Shown here one piece after another: positions 24,327-32,924 of a DNA stretch of 64,000 nucleotides. A program made the position numbers and the translations under genes. How positions within the stretch are numbered: the stretch's first letter is position 1; every line of letters starts with the position of its first letter. The DNA is from Streptomyces capitiformicae (GTDB lineage: Bacteria > Actinomycetota > Actinomycetes > Streptomycetales > Streptomycetaceae): contig NZ_CP022161.1 of assembly GCF_002214185.1 (NCBI RefSeq), positions 7,633,486-7,697,485 of the forward strand. Direction: 5' to 3'. A model generated the notes under the pieces. That model saw only the letters and a program-made list of their open reading frames with translations. It searched no databases and was not told where the DNA came from.

Positions 24327-26492
24327 TTGAGTCGTGAAACTGACACTTCGTCCTCCGGGGCCAATGGGCGCGGCAGCACCGCGTACCCGTCGGGGACACC
24401 GCCGTACGGCACGCCCATGGCCACCGAGAACGGTGCCGACGCGGCCCGGTCGGGCGCGGGCGAGCGGCCGGACGGACCCAAGACCGAGACCACACTGACG
24501 ACGCGGGTCCGGATCAACATCCCCGGGTCCCGGCCCATCCCGCCGGTCGTCGTGCGCAAGCCGGTCGGTGACGGCGAGAGCGCCGCGGACGATGCCGGGT
24601 CCGAGTCGGAGACCACCGGCACGACGGCCATGCCCGTGCTGACGGACACCCCGGCGCCCGTGCCGGAGCCCTCCCCGGCGGCCGACGACAAGCCGACGAG
24701 CGACTGGTTCGCGCCCCGCAAGAGCTCCGCGCCGCCCAAGGGTCCGGGCTCCGGCGCGAGCAATGGCGCCGGGTTCTCCACCGGTACGACGCCGGCACCG
24801 GGCCCCGGCGCGCCGAGCGGCCCCGGCACAGGTCCGCTGGGCGGCGGTGCCCGCCCCGGCGGCCCGCGCCCCGGCATGAACGGCGGCCCCCGACCCGGCG
24901 GTGTGAACGGTACGAACGGTGCCGGGCTCCCCGGTGCCACCGGCGCCGGCCCGGTGGCTCCCGGCCACGGCGGCGGCACCGGCTCCTTCGACGTGTCGGC
25001 CGCGCTCGCCGGCACCAAGCCCGAGCGCGACGAGCTGCCGTACTTCTCGGACACCGACGCCGGACGCGGCCCCTCCGGACCGAACGGTCGCTCCGGCCCG
25101 GCGGGCCAGACCAGCGGTCCCGTCACCGGTGACAGCCCGATCGGCTCGCCCGCCGCCCCGAGCAACCCCTTCGGCGGCCCCGGCACCGACTTCTCCGCCC
25201 CCGGTGGCGACTACGCCCGCCCCGGTGGCGGCCTCAGCGACGACACCGCGATCCTCACCCCGCAGCGGCCCGCCCCCGAGCCGGGCACCCCGGGCTACGG
25301 CGGCCCCGGCCCCGTCGTCGACAACCCCTCCGGGCACACCCTGACCAGCGGCATCCCCGTGGTGCCGCCCGGCGCGCAGGCCGACCGGTTCGGTCCGGGC
25401 GGCGCCGACGGCGCGACCCAGCACACCCCGCCGAGGCTGCCCGACCCGGGCCCGCAGCAGAAGCCCGGCCAGGCGAAGAACGCGAAGGCGGCCAAGTCGG
25501 CCAAGTCGGCCAAGCCGGCCAAGTCGGCCAAGCCGGCCAAGAAGAAGGGCCGCAGCAAGCTCGGACTGCTCGTCGGCGGTGTGGTCGTCCTCGGCGGCGG
25601 TGTCTACGGCGCCGGCCTCCTCCTGAACCACTCCGACGTCCCCAAGGGCACCACCGTGCTCGGTGTCGACATCGGCGGCGGCACCCGCGACGAGGCCGTC
25701 AACAAGCTCGACGAGGCCTTCGGTGACAGTGCGACCAAGGCGCTGAAGCTCACGGTCGACGGCGAGACCGTCTCTCTCACGCCCGACCAGGCCGGACTCC
25801 AGTTCGACAAGCAGGCCACGGTCAGCGCGGCCGCCGTCAGCGACTACAACCCCGTCTCGGTGGTCGGCGCGCTCTTCGGGCAGAAGCGGGTCGTAGAGCC
25901 CGTCATGCCCGTCGACAAGGAGAAGCTCCAGGCCGCCCTCCAGCGCGCCGCGGGCAGCTCCGGCACGGCGAGCGACGGCACCGTCAAGTTCGAGGCCGGC
26001 AAGGCGGTCGCCGTCTACGGCAAGGCGGGCAAGGGCATCGACGTCGGCGGCTCCACCTCGGCCGTCGAGGAGGCGTACCGCACCCAGGTCGAGACCGGCA
26101 AGGTCGCCGCGGTGAACCTCCCGACCAAGACCCAGGAGCCGTCCGTCGACAAGGCCGAGGTCGACCGGTTCATGAAGGAGTTCGCGGAGCCGGCGATGTC
26201 GGCCAACGTCACCGTGCAGACGAAGCCGGCGCAGAGCAGCCCGCTCCCGCTGAGCCCGGAGAACTCCCTGTGGAAGTTCCTCAGGGTCAAGGCCGTCGAC
26301 GGCAAGCTCGTCGACTCCTACGACGAGAAGGCGCTCAAGGAGCTGTACGGCAGCACCTTCGACGGCGTACTGATCACCCGGGGCAACGGCGAGAAGACGC
26401 CGGTCACCGTCGAGGACGTCTACGGCGCCCTACGGCTGGCCCTGCAGAGCACGACGGACCGCACGGCGGTCATCGAGACGAACCCGAATTAG
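24327..26492 (+). CDS. Membrane-anchored protein with disordered N-terminus and VanW/peptidoglycan-binding-like domain
   Basis: 721 residues from a TTG at 24327 with GGGAGAA upstream. Residues 1-380 are Gly/Pro-rich and disordered. Next is a basic repeat of (KSA/KPA) units, then one membrane helix (LGLLVGGVVVLGGGVYGAG), then an extracytoplasmic region. This begins VPKGTTVLGVDIGGGTRDEAV, the usual opening of PG_binding_4 domains next to VanW-type proteins. Two such modules seem present (around residues 430-540 and 560-690). Topology: large cytosolic tail, wall-facing domain. A role at the peptidoglycan is inferred. A strong terminator follows. Confidence 0.83.
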   Translation: MSRETDTSSSGANGRGSTAYPSGTPPYGTPMATENGADAARSGAGERPDGPKTETTLTTRVRINIPGSRPIPPVVVRKPVGDGESAADDAGSESETTGTTAMPVLTDTPAPVPEPSPAADDKPTSDWFAPRKSSAPPKGPGSGASNGAGFSTGTTPAPGPGAPSGPGTGPLGGGARPGGPRPGMNGGPRPGGVNGTNGAGLPGATGAGPVAPGHGGGTGSFDVSAALAGTKPERDELPYFSDTDAGRGPSGPNGRSGPAGQTSGPVTGDSPIGSPAAPSNPFGGPGTDFSAPGGDYARPGGGLSDDTAILTPQRPAPEPGTPGYGGPGPVVDNPSGHTLTSGIPVVPPGAQADRFGPGGADGATQHTPPRLPDPGPQQKPGQAKNAKAAKSAKSAKPAKSAKPAKKKGRSKLGLLVGGVVVLGGGVYGAGLLLNHSDVPKGTTVLGVDIGGGTRDEAVNKLDEAFGDSATKALKLTVDGETVSLTPDQAGLQFDKQATVSAAAVSDYNPVSVVGALFGQKRVVEPVMPVDKEKLQAALQRAAGSSGTASDGTVKFEAGKAVAVYGKAGKGIDVGGSTSAVEEAYRTQVETGKVAAVNLPTKTQEPSVDKAEVDRFMKEFAEPAMSANVTVQTKPAQSSPLPLSPENSLWKFLRVKAVDGKLVDSYDEKALKELYGSTFDGVLITRGNGEKTPVTVEDVYGALRLALQSTTDRTAVIETNPN

Positions 26493-26503
26493 CGCATCGC
26501 CCA

Positions 26504-26541
26504 CGAGGGGGCACCCGGCACCCGCCGGGTGCCCCCTCGTC
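26504..26541. terminator. Strong bidirectional terminator
   Basis: A perfect 16-bp stem, ACGAGGGGGCACCCGG (26504-26519) with 26526-26541, and a 6-base loop. It lies between the convergent genes ending at 26492 and 26560. There is no U-run, as often in streptomycetes. Confidence 0.88.
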
Positions 26542-26559
26542 GTATGACAGTCACCCGGC

Positions 26560-27441
26560 TCAGTTCAACAGAGCCCGAGCCGCGTCGGCCTGCCGCCGTA
26601 CCTTCTCCGCCGCCGCCGGATCCACCGCCTCCACCACCTCCGCATAAGCCTCCAACTCGGCCGCGCCCCGCAGAAACTCCCCCCGCCGCACCAGCAACCG
26701 CGCCCACTCGTACCGCAACCGAGCCGGATGCGCAGGCATCGCCAACGACAACTCCAGCGCCCACAACGCGACATCCGACCGCTCGGGCCGGGCGGCGGCC
26801 CACGCCCGCACGTTGTTGAGGATCCGCACCACCACGTCCAACGGGTCCGCGGGGCTCAGCATCGAGGGGTCCAACGGCCCTCCGGTCGCCCCGGCGACAA
26901 GCATCTCCGCGTCGCTCCCACTGAGCACCCGCCCGCCGTCGAACGGATCGGCGAGGACCTGCCCCGACAACTCCTCCGGCGGCCCGAACCCCACCACGAA
27001 GTGCCCCGGCAACGCGACCCCGTACACCGGAGCCCCCGCCCTCCTGGCCACCTCGATCCACACCACCGACAACAGGATCGGCAGCCCGCGCCGTCGTACG
27101 AGCACCTGATGCAGCAGTGACGACTCCAGCCGCTGGTAGTCCGCCGCGGAGCCATGGAACCCGCACCGCTCCCCGAGCAGCTCGTTCAGCGCGTCCGCCC
27201 AGGCCCGGGGCCCACCGGGCCGGAACGGCAGCTGCCCGGCAAGCCGGTCCAGCTCGATCTGCGCCGCGTCGATCCCGGCCTCGTCCAGCGCCCCGTCCCC
27301 CGCCGCCCCCACCAACAGACACAACGTGGCCAGATCCGGCCGCCCGGCCCGCGCCTCCTCCCCGAACCGCCGCCGCAGCTCAGCGGCCCGCTCCGGCTCC
27401 GGAGGAAAGGGCGCGGACATAGCGGGGTAATGCCCCATCAC
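26560..27441 (-). CDS. SirB1-family transglutaminase-like protein
   Basis: 293 residues. Matches the SirB1/YchA group: an all-helical start (ATLCLLVGAAGDGALDEAGI), then a transglutaminase-like region (LLHQVLVRRRGLPILLSVVWIEVARRAG, LPGHFVVGFG) and a TPR-like helical C-terminus (RYEWARLLVRRGEFLRGAAELEAY). The transglutaminase cysteine is not evident, as is usual here, so catalysis is doubtful. Three starts are possible: GTG 27441 (overlapping the upstream stop as GTGA), ATG 27438 and ATG 27420; none has a strong ribosome binding site. Translational coupling to the GNAT gene favours the first two. Confidence 0.85.
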   Translation of the reverse strand: MMGHYPAMSAPFPPEPERAAELRRRFGEEARAGRPDLATLCLLVGAAGDGALDEAGIDAAQIELDRLAGQLPFRPGGPRAWADALNELLGERCGFHGSAADYQRLESSLLHQVLVRRRGLPILLSVVWIEVARRAGAPVYGVALPGHFVVGFGPPEELSGQVLADPFDGGRVLSGSDAEMLVAGATGGPLDPSMLSPADPLDVVVRILNNVRAWAAARPERSDVALWALELSLAMPAHPARLRYEWARLLVRRGEFLRGAAELEAYAEVVEAVDPAAAEKVRRQADAARALLN

Positions 27442-28520
27442 GACGATCCATACGACTCGAACCGGCCACGGGACTCGAACCGGCCGCTCGCGTCCAGCCC
27501 TCCCTCGGCCCCCGAGCCACCTTCGGTTCCCTCAGGCCCTCGATAGTGGTGATAAGCGTGATGCGCCGCGAACCCCATCCCCCCGTACAGCGCCCGCGCC
27601 CCCACGTTGTCCGTCTCCACCTGCAACCACCCCGCGGAGGCGCCCTCGTCCAGGGCTCGCTGGGCCAGCGCGGCCATCACCGTCGAGGCGAGGCCCTGTC
27701 GACGTCGCCCCGGTTCGACCTCCACGGCTGCGAATCCGGCCCACCGCCCGTCCACGACGCATCGCCCGATCGCGGCCGGTCCCTCACCCTCGGCACCCGG
27801 GAGCGTCGCGAACCACACCGAGGGGCCGCTTCCCAGCACCTGGAGCGCGACCTCGCTCATGCCCTTGCGCTGGTAGCGGCTCAGCCATGCCTCGTCCGCC
27901 GACCGGGACAGCGCCACCCCGGCGGCCTCCCGGTCCCCGACCGGCGCCAGCGGCCCGATCCACAGCTCGGCGGTGACCTCGCGGACCCACCCGCGCTCCT
28001 CCACCTGGGCGCACAGCAGCTCCTGCGTGCCTTCGGCGCCGGTGGCGAGCTGCATGTACGGGGGCAGCCCCCGGGCCGCGTACCAGCCGCGTACGGCCGT
28101 CAGAGCGTCGTCCAGGGGCATGCCGGGGTCACCGAGAGGCAGCACCGAGTTGGCCCGCCGGGTGAATCCGGAGGCGGCCCGCAGCTCCCACTCACCGAGC
28201 CGCTCCCGTTCGACCGGCTGCCAGCCCCGCGCGGCGACCCGGGCCAGTTCCTCGTACGAGGCGGCCGGCCCCCGCCGCCGGGCGGGCTGCGCGGGCACCA
28301 CCTTCCCGGCCACCAGCGACGACTCCTCGATCCGCACCCGCTGCCCGTCCCGGCGGGTGATCAGCAGCACACCGTCGTCCCATGATGTGAGAACACCAAC
28401 CGTGTCAGTGAATTTCCCACTGCTGGCGGCATCCGCGGCAACGCGTCGTACGGAGACACGTTTGCCCACGTCAGCAGCGGAGACACGGATCTCGAACCGT
28501 CCACCGGCAGAGATTTCCAC
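27438..28520 (-). CDS. GNAT-family N-acetyltransferase with N-terminal accessory domain
   Basis: 360 residues from a GTG at 28520. The first 80 residues form a small beta-rich domain (FEIRVSAADVGKRVSVRRV, GVLTSWDDGVLLITRRDG). The GNAT fold is at the C-terminus with the acetyl-CoA loop RRRQGLA and the closing NVGARALYGGMGF. The last residues contain a GRFESRGRFESYG repeat. The acetyl acceptor is unknown. It is divergent from fdxA, a neighbourhood conserved in streptomycetes as I remember it, and overlaps the next gene. Confidence 0.88.
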   Translation of the reverse strand: MEISAGGRFEIRVSAADVGKRVSVRRVAADAASSGKFTDTVGVLTSWDDGVLLITRRDGQRVRIEESSLVAGKVVPAQPARRRGPAASYEELARVAARGWQPVERERLGEWELRAASGFTRRANSVLPLGDPGMPLDDALTAVRGWYAARGLPPYMQLATGAEGTQELLCAQVEERGWVREVTAELWIGPLAPVGDREAAGVALSRSADEAWLSRYQRKGMSEVALQVLGSGPSVWFATLPGAEGEGPAAIGRCVVDGRWAGFAAVEVEPGRRRQGLASTVMAALAQRALDEGASAGWLQVETDNVGARALYGGMGFAAHHAYHHYRGPEGTEGGSGAEGGLDASGRFESRGRFESYGSS

Positions 28521-28661
28521 AGGTCAGTTCACCCCTCCTGTTCGGATCATGCCCAAGAACGGAGATACTAGGTGCGGGCATCGACGACGCCGCGCTCCCG
28601 CGCGCCAGGTGGCGGAGCCTGAAGACGGCTCGCCAGCGCCCTATCGAGGAGGAACGACAGC

Positions 28662-28979
28662 GTGACCTACGTCATCGCGCAGCCTTGTGTCGACGTCAAG
28701 GACAAGGCGTGCATCGAGGAGTGCCCGGTCGACTGCATCTACGAGGGCCAGCGGTCCTTGTACATCCACCCGGACGAATGCGTCGACTGTGGTGCCTGCG
28801 AGCCGGTCTGCCCGGTCGAGGCGATCTTCTATGAGGACGACACTCCGGAGGAGTGGAAGGACTACTACAAGGCGAACGTCGAGTTCTTCGACGAGCTCGG
28901 CTCACCCGGCGGTGCCAGCAAGCTCGGCCTGATCGAGCGTGATCACCCGTTCGTCGCCGCACTGCCGCCGCAGGCCTGA
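28662..28979 (+). CDS. fdxA: 7Fe ferredoxin (3Fe-4S/4Fe-4S)
   Basis: 105 residues from a GTG with GAGGAGGAA upstream. Cysteines fit the Azotobacter FdI-type pattern: C9, C17 and C50 for the 3Fe-4S cluster; C21, C40, C43 and C46 for the 4Fe-4S cluster; C25 free. The acidic C-terminal tail is typical of mycobacterial and streptomycete FdxA. It transfers electrons in the cytoplasm to partners that cannot be deduced here. The divergent promoter region is 141 bp. Confidence 0.95.
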   Translation: MTYVIAQPCVDVKDKACIEECPVDCIYEGQRSLYIHPDECVDCGACEPVCPVEAIFYEDDTPEEWKDYYKANVEFFDELGSPGGASKLGLIERDHPFVAALPPQA

Positions 28980-29027
28980 GAGAGCGACGCCGCAGGCCGC
29001 CCCGGCCGGCGGCCCGCATCCGCGCCG

Positions 29028-29115
29028 CCTCGGTCCCGTACGGCCCGATCACCATGATCACCGTACGGGACCGAGGCGTTTGCCGTACGAGCAGTACGTA
29101 CGGCAAACGCCTCGG
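29028..29115 (+). promoter_or_regulatory. Two overlapping, mutually exclusive hairpins between fdxA and dapC
   Basis: Hairpin A pairs 29028-29043 with 29061-29076 (16 bp, CCTCGGTCCCGTACGG). Hairpin B pairs 29071-29088 with 29098-29115 (18 bp, CCGAGGCGTTTGCCGTAC). Bases 29071-29076 belong to both, so the full-length stems cannot form together. No U-run follows. This may be the fdxA terminator, or an attenuator-like switch in the dapC leader. Confidence 0.6.
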
Positions 29116-29174
29116 ACCCCGCGGCCCGCCGGTACCGCGGCGGAACGTACGTACGAGAAAGTGAGCCAGATCCC

Positions 29175-30269
29175 GTGTCCGCAGTCAGCGATCGCCTTCC
29201 CACCTTCCCCTGGGACAAGCTGGAGCCGTACAAGGCGACGGCCGCCGCGCACCCCGGTGGCATCGTCGACCTCTCCGTCGGCACCCCGGTCGACCCGGTG
29301 CCCGACCTGATCCAGAAGGCGCTGGTGGCCGCGGCGGACTCGCCGGGTTACCCGACCGTCTGGGGCACGCCCGAGCTGCGCGACGCGATCACCGGCTGGG
29401 CCGAGCGCCGCCTCGGCGCCCGCGGGATCACCCACCACCACGTCCTGCCGATCGTCGGCTCCAAGGAACTGGTCGCCTGGCTGCCCACCCAGCTCGGCCT
29501 CGGCCCCGGCGACCGGGTCGCGTACCCGCGCCTCGCCTACCCGACGTACGAGGTGGGCGCCCGCCTCGCCCGCGCCGAGCACGAGGTCTACGACGATCCG
29601 ACTGCCCTGGACCCCACCGGCCTCAGGCTTCTCTGGCTGAACTCGCCCTCGAACCCCACCGGCAAGGTCCTCTCCAAGGCCGAGCTGACCCGGATCGTGG
29701 CGTGGGCCCGCGAGCACGGCATCCTCCTCTTCTCCGACGAGTGCTACCTGGAGCTGGGCTGGGAGGCCGACCCCGTCTCCGTTCTCCACCCCGACGTGAA
29801 CGGCGGCTCGTACGACGGAATCGTCGCGGTCCACTCCCTCTCCAAGCGCTCCAACCTGGCGGGCTACCGGGCGGCCTTCCTGCTCGGCGATCCCGCCGTG
29901 CTGAACCCCCTCCTGCAGATCCGCAAGCACGGCGGCATGATGACCTCCGCCCCCACCCAGGCGGCGGTCGTGGCCGCCCTCGGTGACGACGCTCACGTCC
30001 GCGAGCAGCGAGACCGCTATGCGGCCCGCCGCACCGCCCTCCGTCAGGCCCTGGAGAACCACGGCTTCCGCATAGAGCACAGCGAAGCCAGCCTCTACCT
30101 GTGGGCCACAAGGAACGAGTCCTGCTGGGACACGGTCGCCCACCTCGCCGACCTGGGCATCCTCGTCGCCCCCGGGGACTTCTACGGCGAAGCCGGCGAG
30201 TGGTACGTCCGCGTGGCCTTCACGGCGACGGACGAGAGGGTGGCGGCAGCGGTGGAGCGCCTGGCGTAA
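29175..30269 (+). CDS. dapC: Succinyldiaminopimelate/prephenate aminotransferase (class I PLP)
   Basis: 364 residues from the GTG at 29175. It shows the start LPTFPWDKLEPYKATAAAHP, the substrate-loop region LSVGTPVDPVPDLIQKAL, the Asn motif NSPSNPTGK, the Asp/Tyr pair SDECYLELGWE, and the PLP lysine Lys224 in HSLSKRSNLAGYR. The actinobacterial group of this length is annotated as N-succinyldiaminopimelate aminotransferase (lysine/peptidoglycan precursor pathway), with glutamate-prephenate activity suggested for some. Which dominates cannot be read from sequence. It follows fdxA after a strongly structured 195-bp spacer. Confidence 0.88.
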   Translation: MSAVSDRLPTFPWDKLEPYKATAAAHPGGIVDLSVGTPVDPVPDLIQKALVAAADSPGYPTVWGTPELRDAITGWAERRLGARGITHHHVLPIVGSKELVAWLPTQLGLGPGDRVAYPRLAYPTYEVGARLARAEHEVYDDPTALDPTGLRLLWLNSPSNPTGKVLSKAELTRIVAWAREHGILLFSDECYLELGWEADPVSVLHPDVNGGSYDGIVAVHSLSKRSNLAGYRAAFLLGDPAVLNPLLQIRKHGGMMTSAPTQAAVVAALGDDAHVREQRDRYAARRTALRQALENHGFRIEHSEASLYLWATRNESCWDTVAHLADLGILVAPGDFYGEAGEWYVRVAFTATDERVAAAVERLA

Positions 30270-30353
30270 GCGATAGAGCGCCTGGGGGAGGCCGTAGAGC
30301 GCCTGGGTGGCAGAGAGCCTGGGTGGCAGAGAGCCTGGCGTGGCAAGCCGAAA

Positions 30354-30377
30354 GGGCCCGGGGGAGACCCCGGACCC
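30354..30377 (-). terminator. Probable terminator of the secreted-protein gene
   Basis: GGGCCCGGGG with CCCCGGACCC (10-bp stem with one mismatch), followed on the minus strand by TTTC. It also lies after dapC and may act in both directions. Confidence 0.6.
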
Positions 30378-30404
30378 CTTCACCTTCACCGCGAAACCCG
30401 GACG

Positions 30405-30839
30405 TCAGCCCAGGGGGTTGCTGCCCGGCAGCTGCCCGGCCGGCAGCCCACTCTTCGTGGCGGTCCGGGTCGTGTCACCCAGGACGTCACTGGTGGAGCC
30501 GACGGTCTGCCCGGCAGCCTTCTGCGCGACGGGCGTCGTCTTCTTGACGGCCTTCCCGCTGGTCTTGACCGCCTTCGCACCGGTCTTGCTCACGGACGGC
30601 AGGGTCTCCTTGGCCGCCTTGTTTCCGACACCGCTCGCGACCCCGGTGACGCTCTGCGTCGCGCCTTCAACGGTGCTACCGGCGTTCGCCGCGTCGACGG
30701 CGGACAGACCGCCGAGGTTCGGGGTGGCGGGGAGTTCGGGCGCCGCGCTCGCGGAGCCGGCCGCACCGACCACGGAGGCCGCTCCCGCTGCGGTGAGCAG
30801 CGCGACACGGGCGATCCGGCGGGTCAGGGGGAGGGACAT
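30405..30839 (-). CDS. Small secreted low-complexity protein, unknown function
   Basis: 144 residues with a twin-Arg-containing but ordinary Sec-type signal peptide (LTRRIARVALLTAAGAASVVG, trimmed: RIARVALLTAAGAASVV) and cleavage near GSASAAP. The mature part is rich in Ala, Gly, Thr, Ser and Lys (TSGKAVKKTTPVAQKAAG) with no cysteine and no domain I recognise; it is probably disordered. AAGGAG precedes the ATG. Such Ala/Thr-rich exported proteins are common in streptomycetes. Confidence 0.75.
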   Translation of the reverse strand: MSLPLTRRIARVALLTAAGAASVVGAAGSASAAPELPATPNLGGLSAVDAANAGSTVEGATQSVTGVASGVGNKAAKETLPSVSKTGAKAVKTSGKAVKKTTPVAQKAAGQTVGSTSDVLGDTTRTATKSGLPAGQLPGSNPLG

Positions 30840-31179
30840 GGTGCTCCTTTGACGGAAGAGAACGTTGAAGTGTCCGGCCGTTCCCGGGAGTTGACCGTCG
30901 AGTCGAGTGGATGTCGAGTCGATCGTTCCGGGCTCGGACGCAGTGACTACCGCTCGAAGGCCGTGAAGGTTGCGGCGACCCGACGTAAAGAGTTGGCAAT
31001 ACGTCGCATTATCGAATGGGGATGAAGGCGGACAAACGCCACCCGGTCCGAAAGTCTGCTGAATCCTTACGGCCCTTTGTTCTCAAGGATTGTCGTGAGA
31101 CGGGGGTGAGGGTGCGAAAACCTGCGCCCCTCGTCGACACGGTGCGTCGCGCGTACCCCGCACGGGTGAGCCGTGCCCT
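30840..31179. other. Intergenic region without a gene (340 bp)
   Basis: It holds the promoter of the leftward secreted-protein gene. Direct repeats of GTCGAGTCGA occur around 30895-30925. No open frame has convincing features. Confidence 0.55.
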
Positions 31180-32256
31180 CTACTGTCCAGTGACGATTCG
31201 GACCTCGGCGGGGGAGCCGGCCGCCCCCTCGGCCCGGCGCCACGCGCCGGCCCGGCCCTCGGCGACCCACTCCCGCCCCGCGTACGAGACGCGCTGCACA
31301 CCGAGCCGGGACGAGTTGGCCACGGCCCAGTGCGCCAACTCCCAGCCGCGCTGCCGGACTTCGTCGGCGTCCCCGGCGTCCGAGACGGGGATGGTGACGG
31401 TGCCGGCGACGGGGGAGGCCGTCGGGTCGGGGCTCGTTTGCGCCTGCGCCTGCGGCGAACCACTGGCGGCAGCGTTCGAGGTATCCGAGGAACCCGAGGA
31501 ACTCGAGGAACCCGAGGAACCCACCACGGCCCCCGCTGTGTCGAACATCTCGTCCATCTCGTCCATCTCGTCCATCTCGTCCATCTCGTCCCCGAAGTCC
31601 CGTGCGAGCGCGCTGCGCACCGCCTCGGGACCGCCCGCGTAGGCGGCGGTGGATGTCTCCTGGCGCCCCTCGCAGGTCAGCGTGGCCGCCGCCCGGCCGG
31701 TCAGGGCGGCGGCGAGCAGCGCGGCGTCCGGCTCGTGCTTGGCGTACGCCTCCGGGTAGCCGCTGCGCTGCACGCGCTGGGCGGCGACGGTCAGCGGCAG
31801 GTCCTCATACCCGTCCACTTTGACCAGATGGTCGTAGAACTCGCCCGCCGCGTACACCGGGTCCTGGATCTGCTTCTCGGTGCCCCAGCCCTGCGACGGC
31901 CGCTGCTGGAACAGCCCGAGCGAGTCCCGGTCGCCATGACTGATGTTGTGCAGGGCGGACTCCTGGAGCGCCGTCGCCAGCGCGATGGTCACGGCCCGCT
32001 CGGGAAGGTCGCGCGAGGTGCCGACCGCCGAGATCGTCGCCGCGTTGGCCGCCTGCTCGGGCGTGAACTCGTACGACACCCCGTCGTCGGCGCCCGACAC
32101 GACCACGCACCGCGGTGTGCCGTTGCCCCCGGTCAGGTACTGCATCGTGAGATACGCCCCGAGCGCGAGCAGGACGACGAACGCCGCCGCGAAACGCAGG
32201 AAGCAGCCACCGCGACGGCGACGGGAATGAGGAGAAACGGTGTACGGCTCTGACAC
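31180..32256 (-). CDS. Membrane-anchored lysozyme-like protein
   Basis: 358 residues if started at the GTG at 32256; the start is uncertain because the frame stays open upstream and the ribosome binding site is weak. A basic N-terminus precedes one membrane helix (FLRFAAAFVVLLALGAYL), so the rest is outside. The core TALQESALHNISHGDRDSLG, then LFQQRPSQGWG, has the Glu and Ser/Asp-rich pattern of lysozyme-like/SLT-type domains, suggesting peptidoglycan cleavage. A linker with an exact DEM repeat and an acidic, Ser-rich stretch leads to a second small C-terminal domain (ELAHWAVANSSRLGVQRVSY). Similar proteins are often mislabelled heavy metal transporter; nothing here supports that. Confidence 0.8.
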   Translation of the reverse strand: MSEPYTVSPHSRRRRGGCFLRFAAAFVVLLALGAYLTMQYLTGGNGTPRCVVVSGADDGVSYEFTPEQAANAATISAVGTSRDLPERAVTIALATALQESALHNISHGDRDSLGLFQQRPSQGWGTEKQIQDPVYAAGEFYDHLVKVDGYEDLPLTVAAQRVQRSGYPEAYAKHEPDAALLAAALTGRAAATLTCEGRQETSTAAYAGGPEAVRSALARDFGDEMDEMDEMDEMDEMFDTAGAVVGSSGSSSSSGSSDTSNAAASGSPQAQAQTSPDPTASPVAGTVTIPVSDAGDADEVRQRGWELAHWAVANSSRLGVQRVSYAGREWVAEGRAGAWRRAEGAAGSPAEVRIVTGQ

Positions 32257-32924
32257 GCGGTACAAGGTACTGGAGGGTAACGGCCGTCCGTCGGGGGTTG
32301 TGGACAGTAGTACGGGAGGTGACCGGATCCGATCGCAGCCACCACCACGGCCCGCCCCAGCCGCTCCACCGCTCGCGGTCCCGCCCGCCTCAGCGCTGGG
32401 GCGGCGAGGGCGGTGACGTTGAAGACGAGGCCGCGCCTGGCGGCGGCGGGGCAACCGCCCGCGCGCCACGCGGCCCCAGGCCCCGAGCACCCTCGGCCCC
32501 GACGAGCGCGGCCACGGCGGCCACTCGCCGACGAGCTGGGCGCCGATGCCGGCAGCCGGGGCGATTCCTCCCCGGCGGACACGGCCCGCTCCCGCATATG
32601 CCGCCGCCCAGCGCCGCGCATGCTGCCTGCCCGCCCGCGCGTATGCCGTCCGCCCGGTCTCGGGCATGCCGTCCGCTTGGTGTCGTGCACGCTGCCCGCC
32701 TGCTCCCGCGCATGCCGCGTGCCCGGCCTCGTGCCCTGCACCACCTGCGGACACCCCCTGCCCAGCCCTCGGAGCAGCCGCAGACAGCCCACAACCTAAC
32801 GAAGCACTACTAGCTGCCTTCCGACTCCGGTCAACTCCCCCTGCCCACGCACGCTACGGTGGACCGACCAGCCGAACTGTTCGGCATCGACCCGCGTTCC
32901 ACGAGGTGGGGGCACAGCAACGCC
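32257..32924. other. Intergenic region without a supported gene (668 bp)
   Basis: Long frames exist on both strands but are Arg/Pro/Ala/Gly shadows of high G+C with no start signal or domain. A degenerate family of GCATGCCG-containing units runs from about 32595 to 32735. The region separates two divergently transcribed genes and must contain both promoters. Confidence 0.55.

Noticed and set aside
31180..32256. Heavy metal transporter, the name often given to such proteins
   Set aside because: One membrane helix and a lysozyme-like core; no metal-binding or transport feature.
32257..32924. Several long frames on both strands between the lysozyme-like and beta-helix genes
   Set aside because: Composition is Arg/Pro/Ala-rich shadow sequence, frames overlap each other, and none has a start signal or domain.
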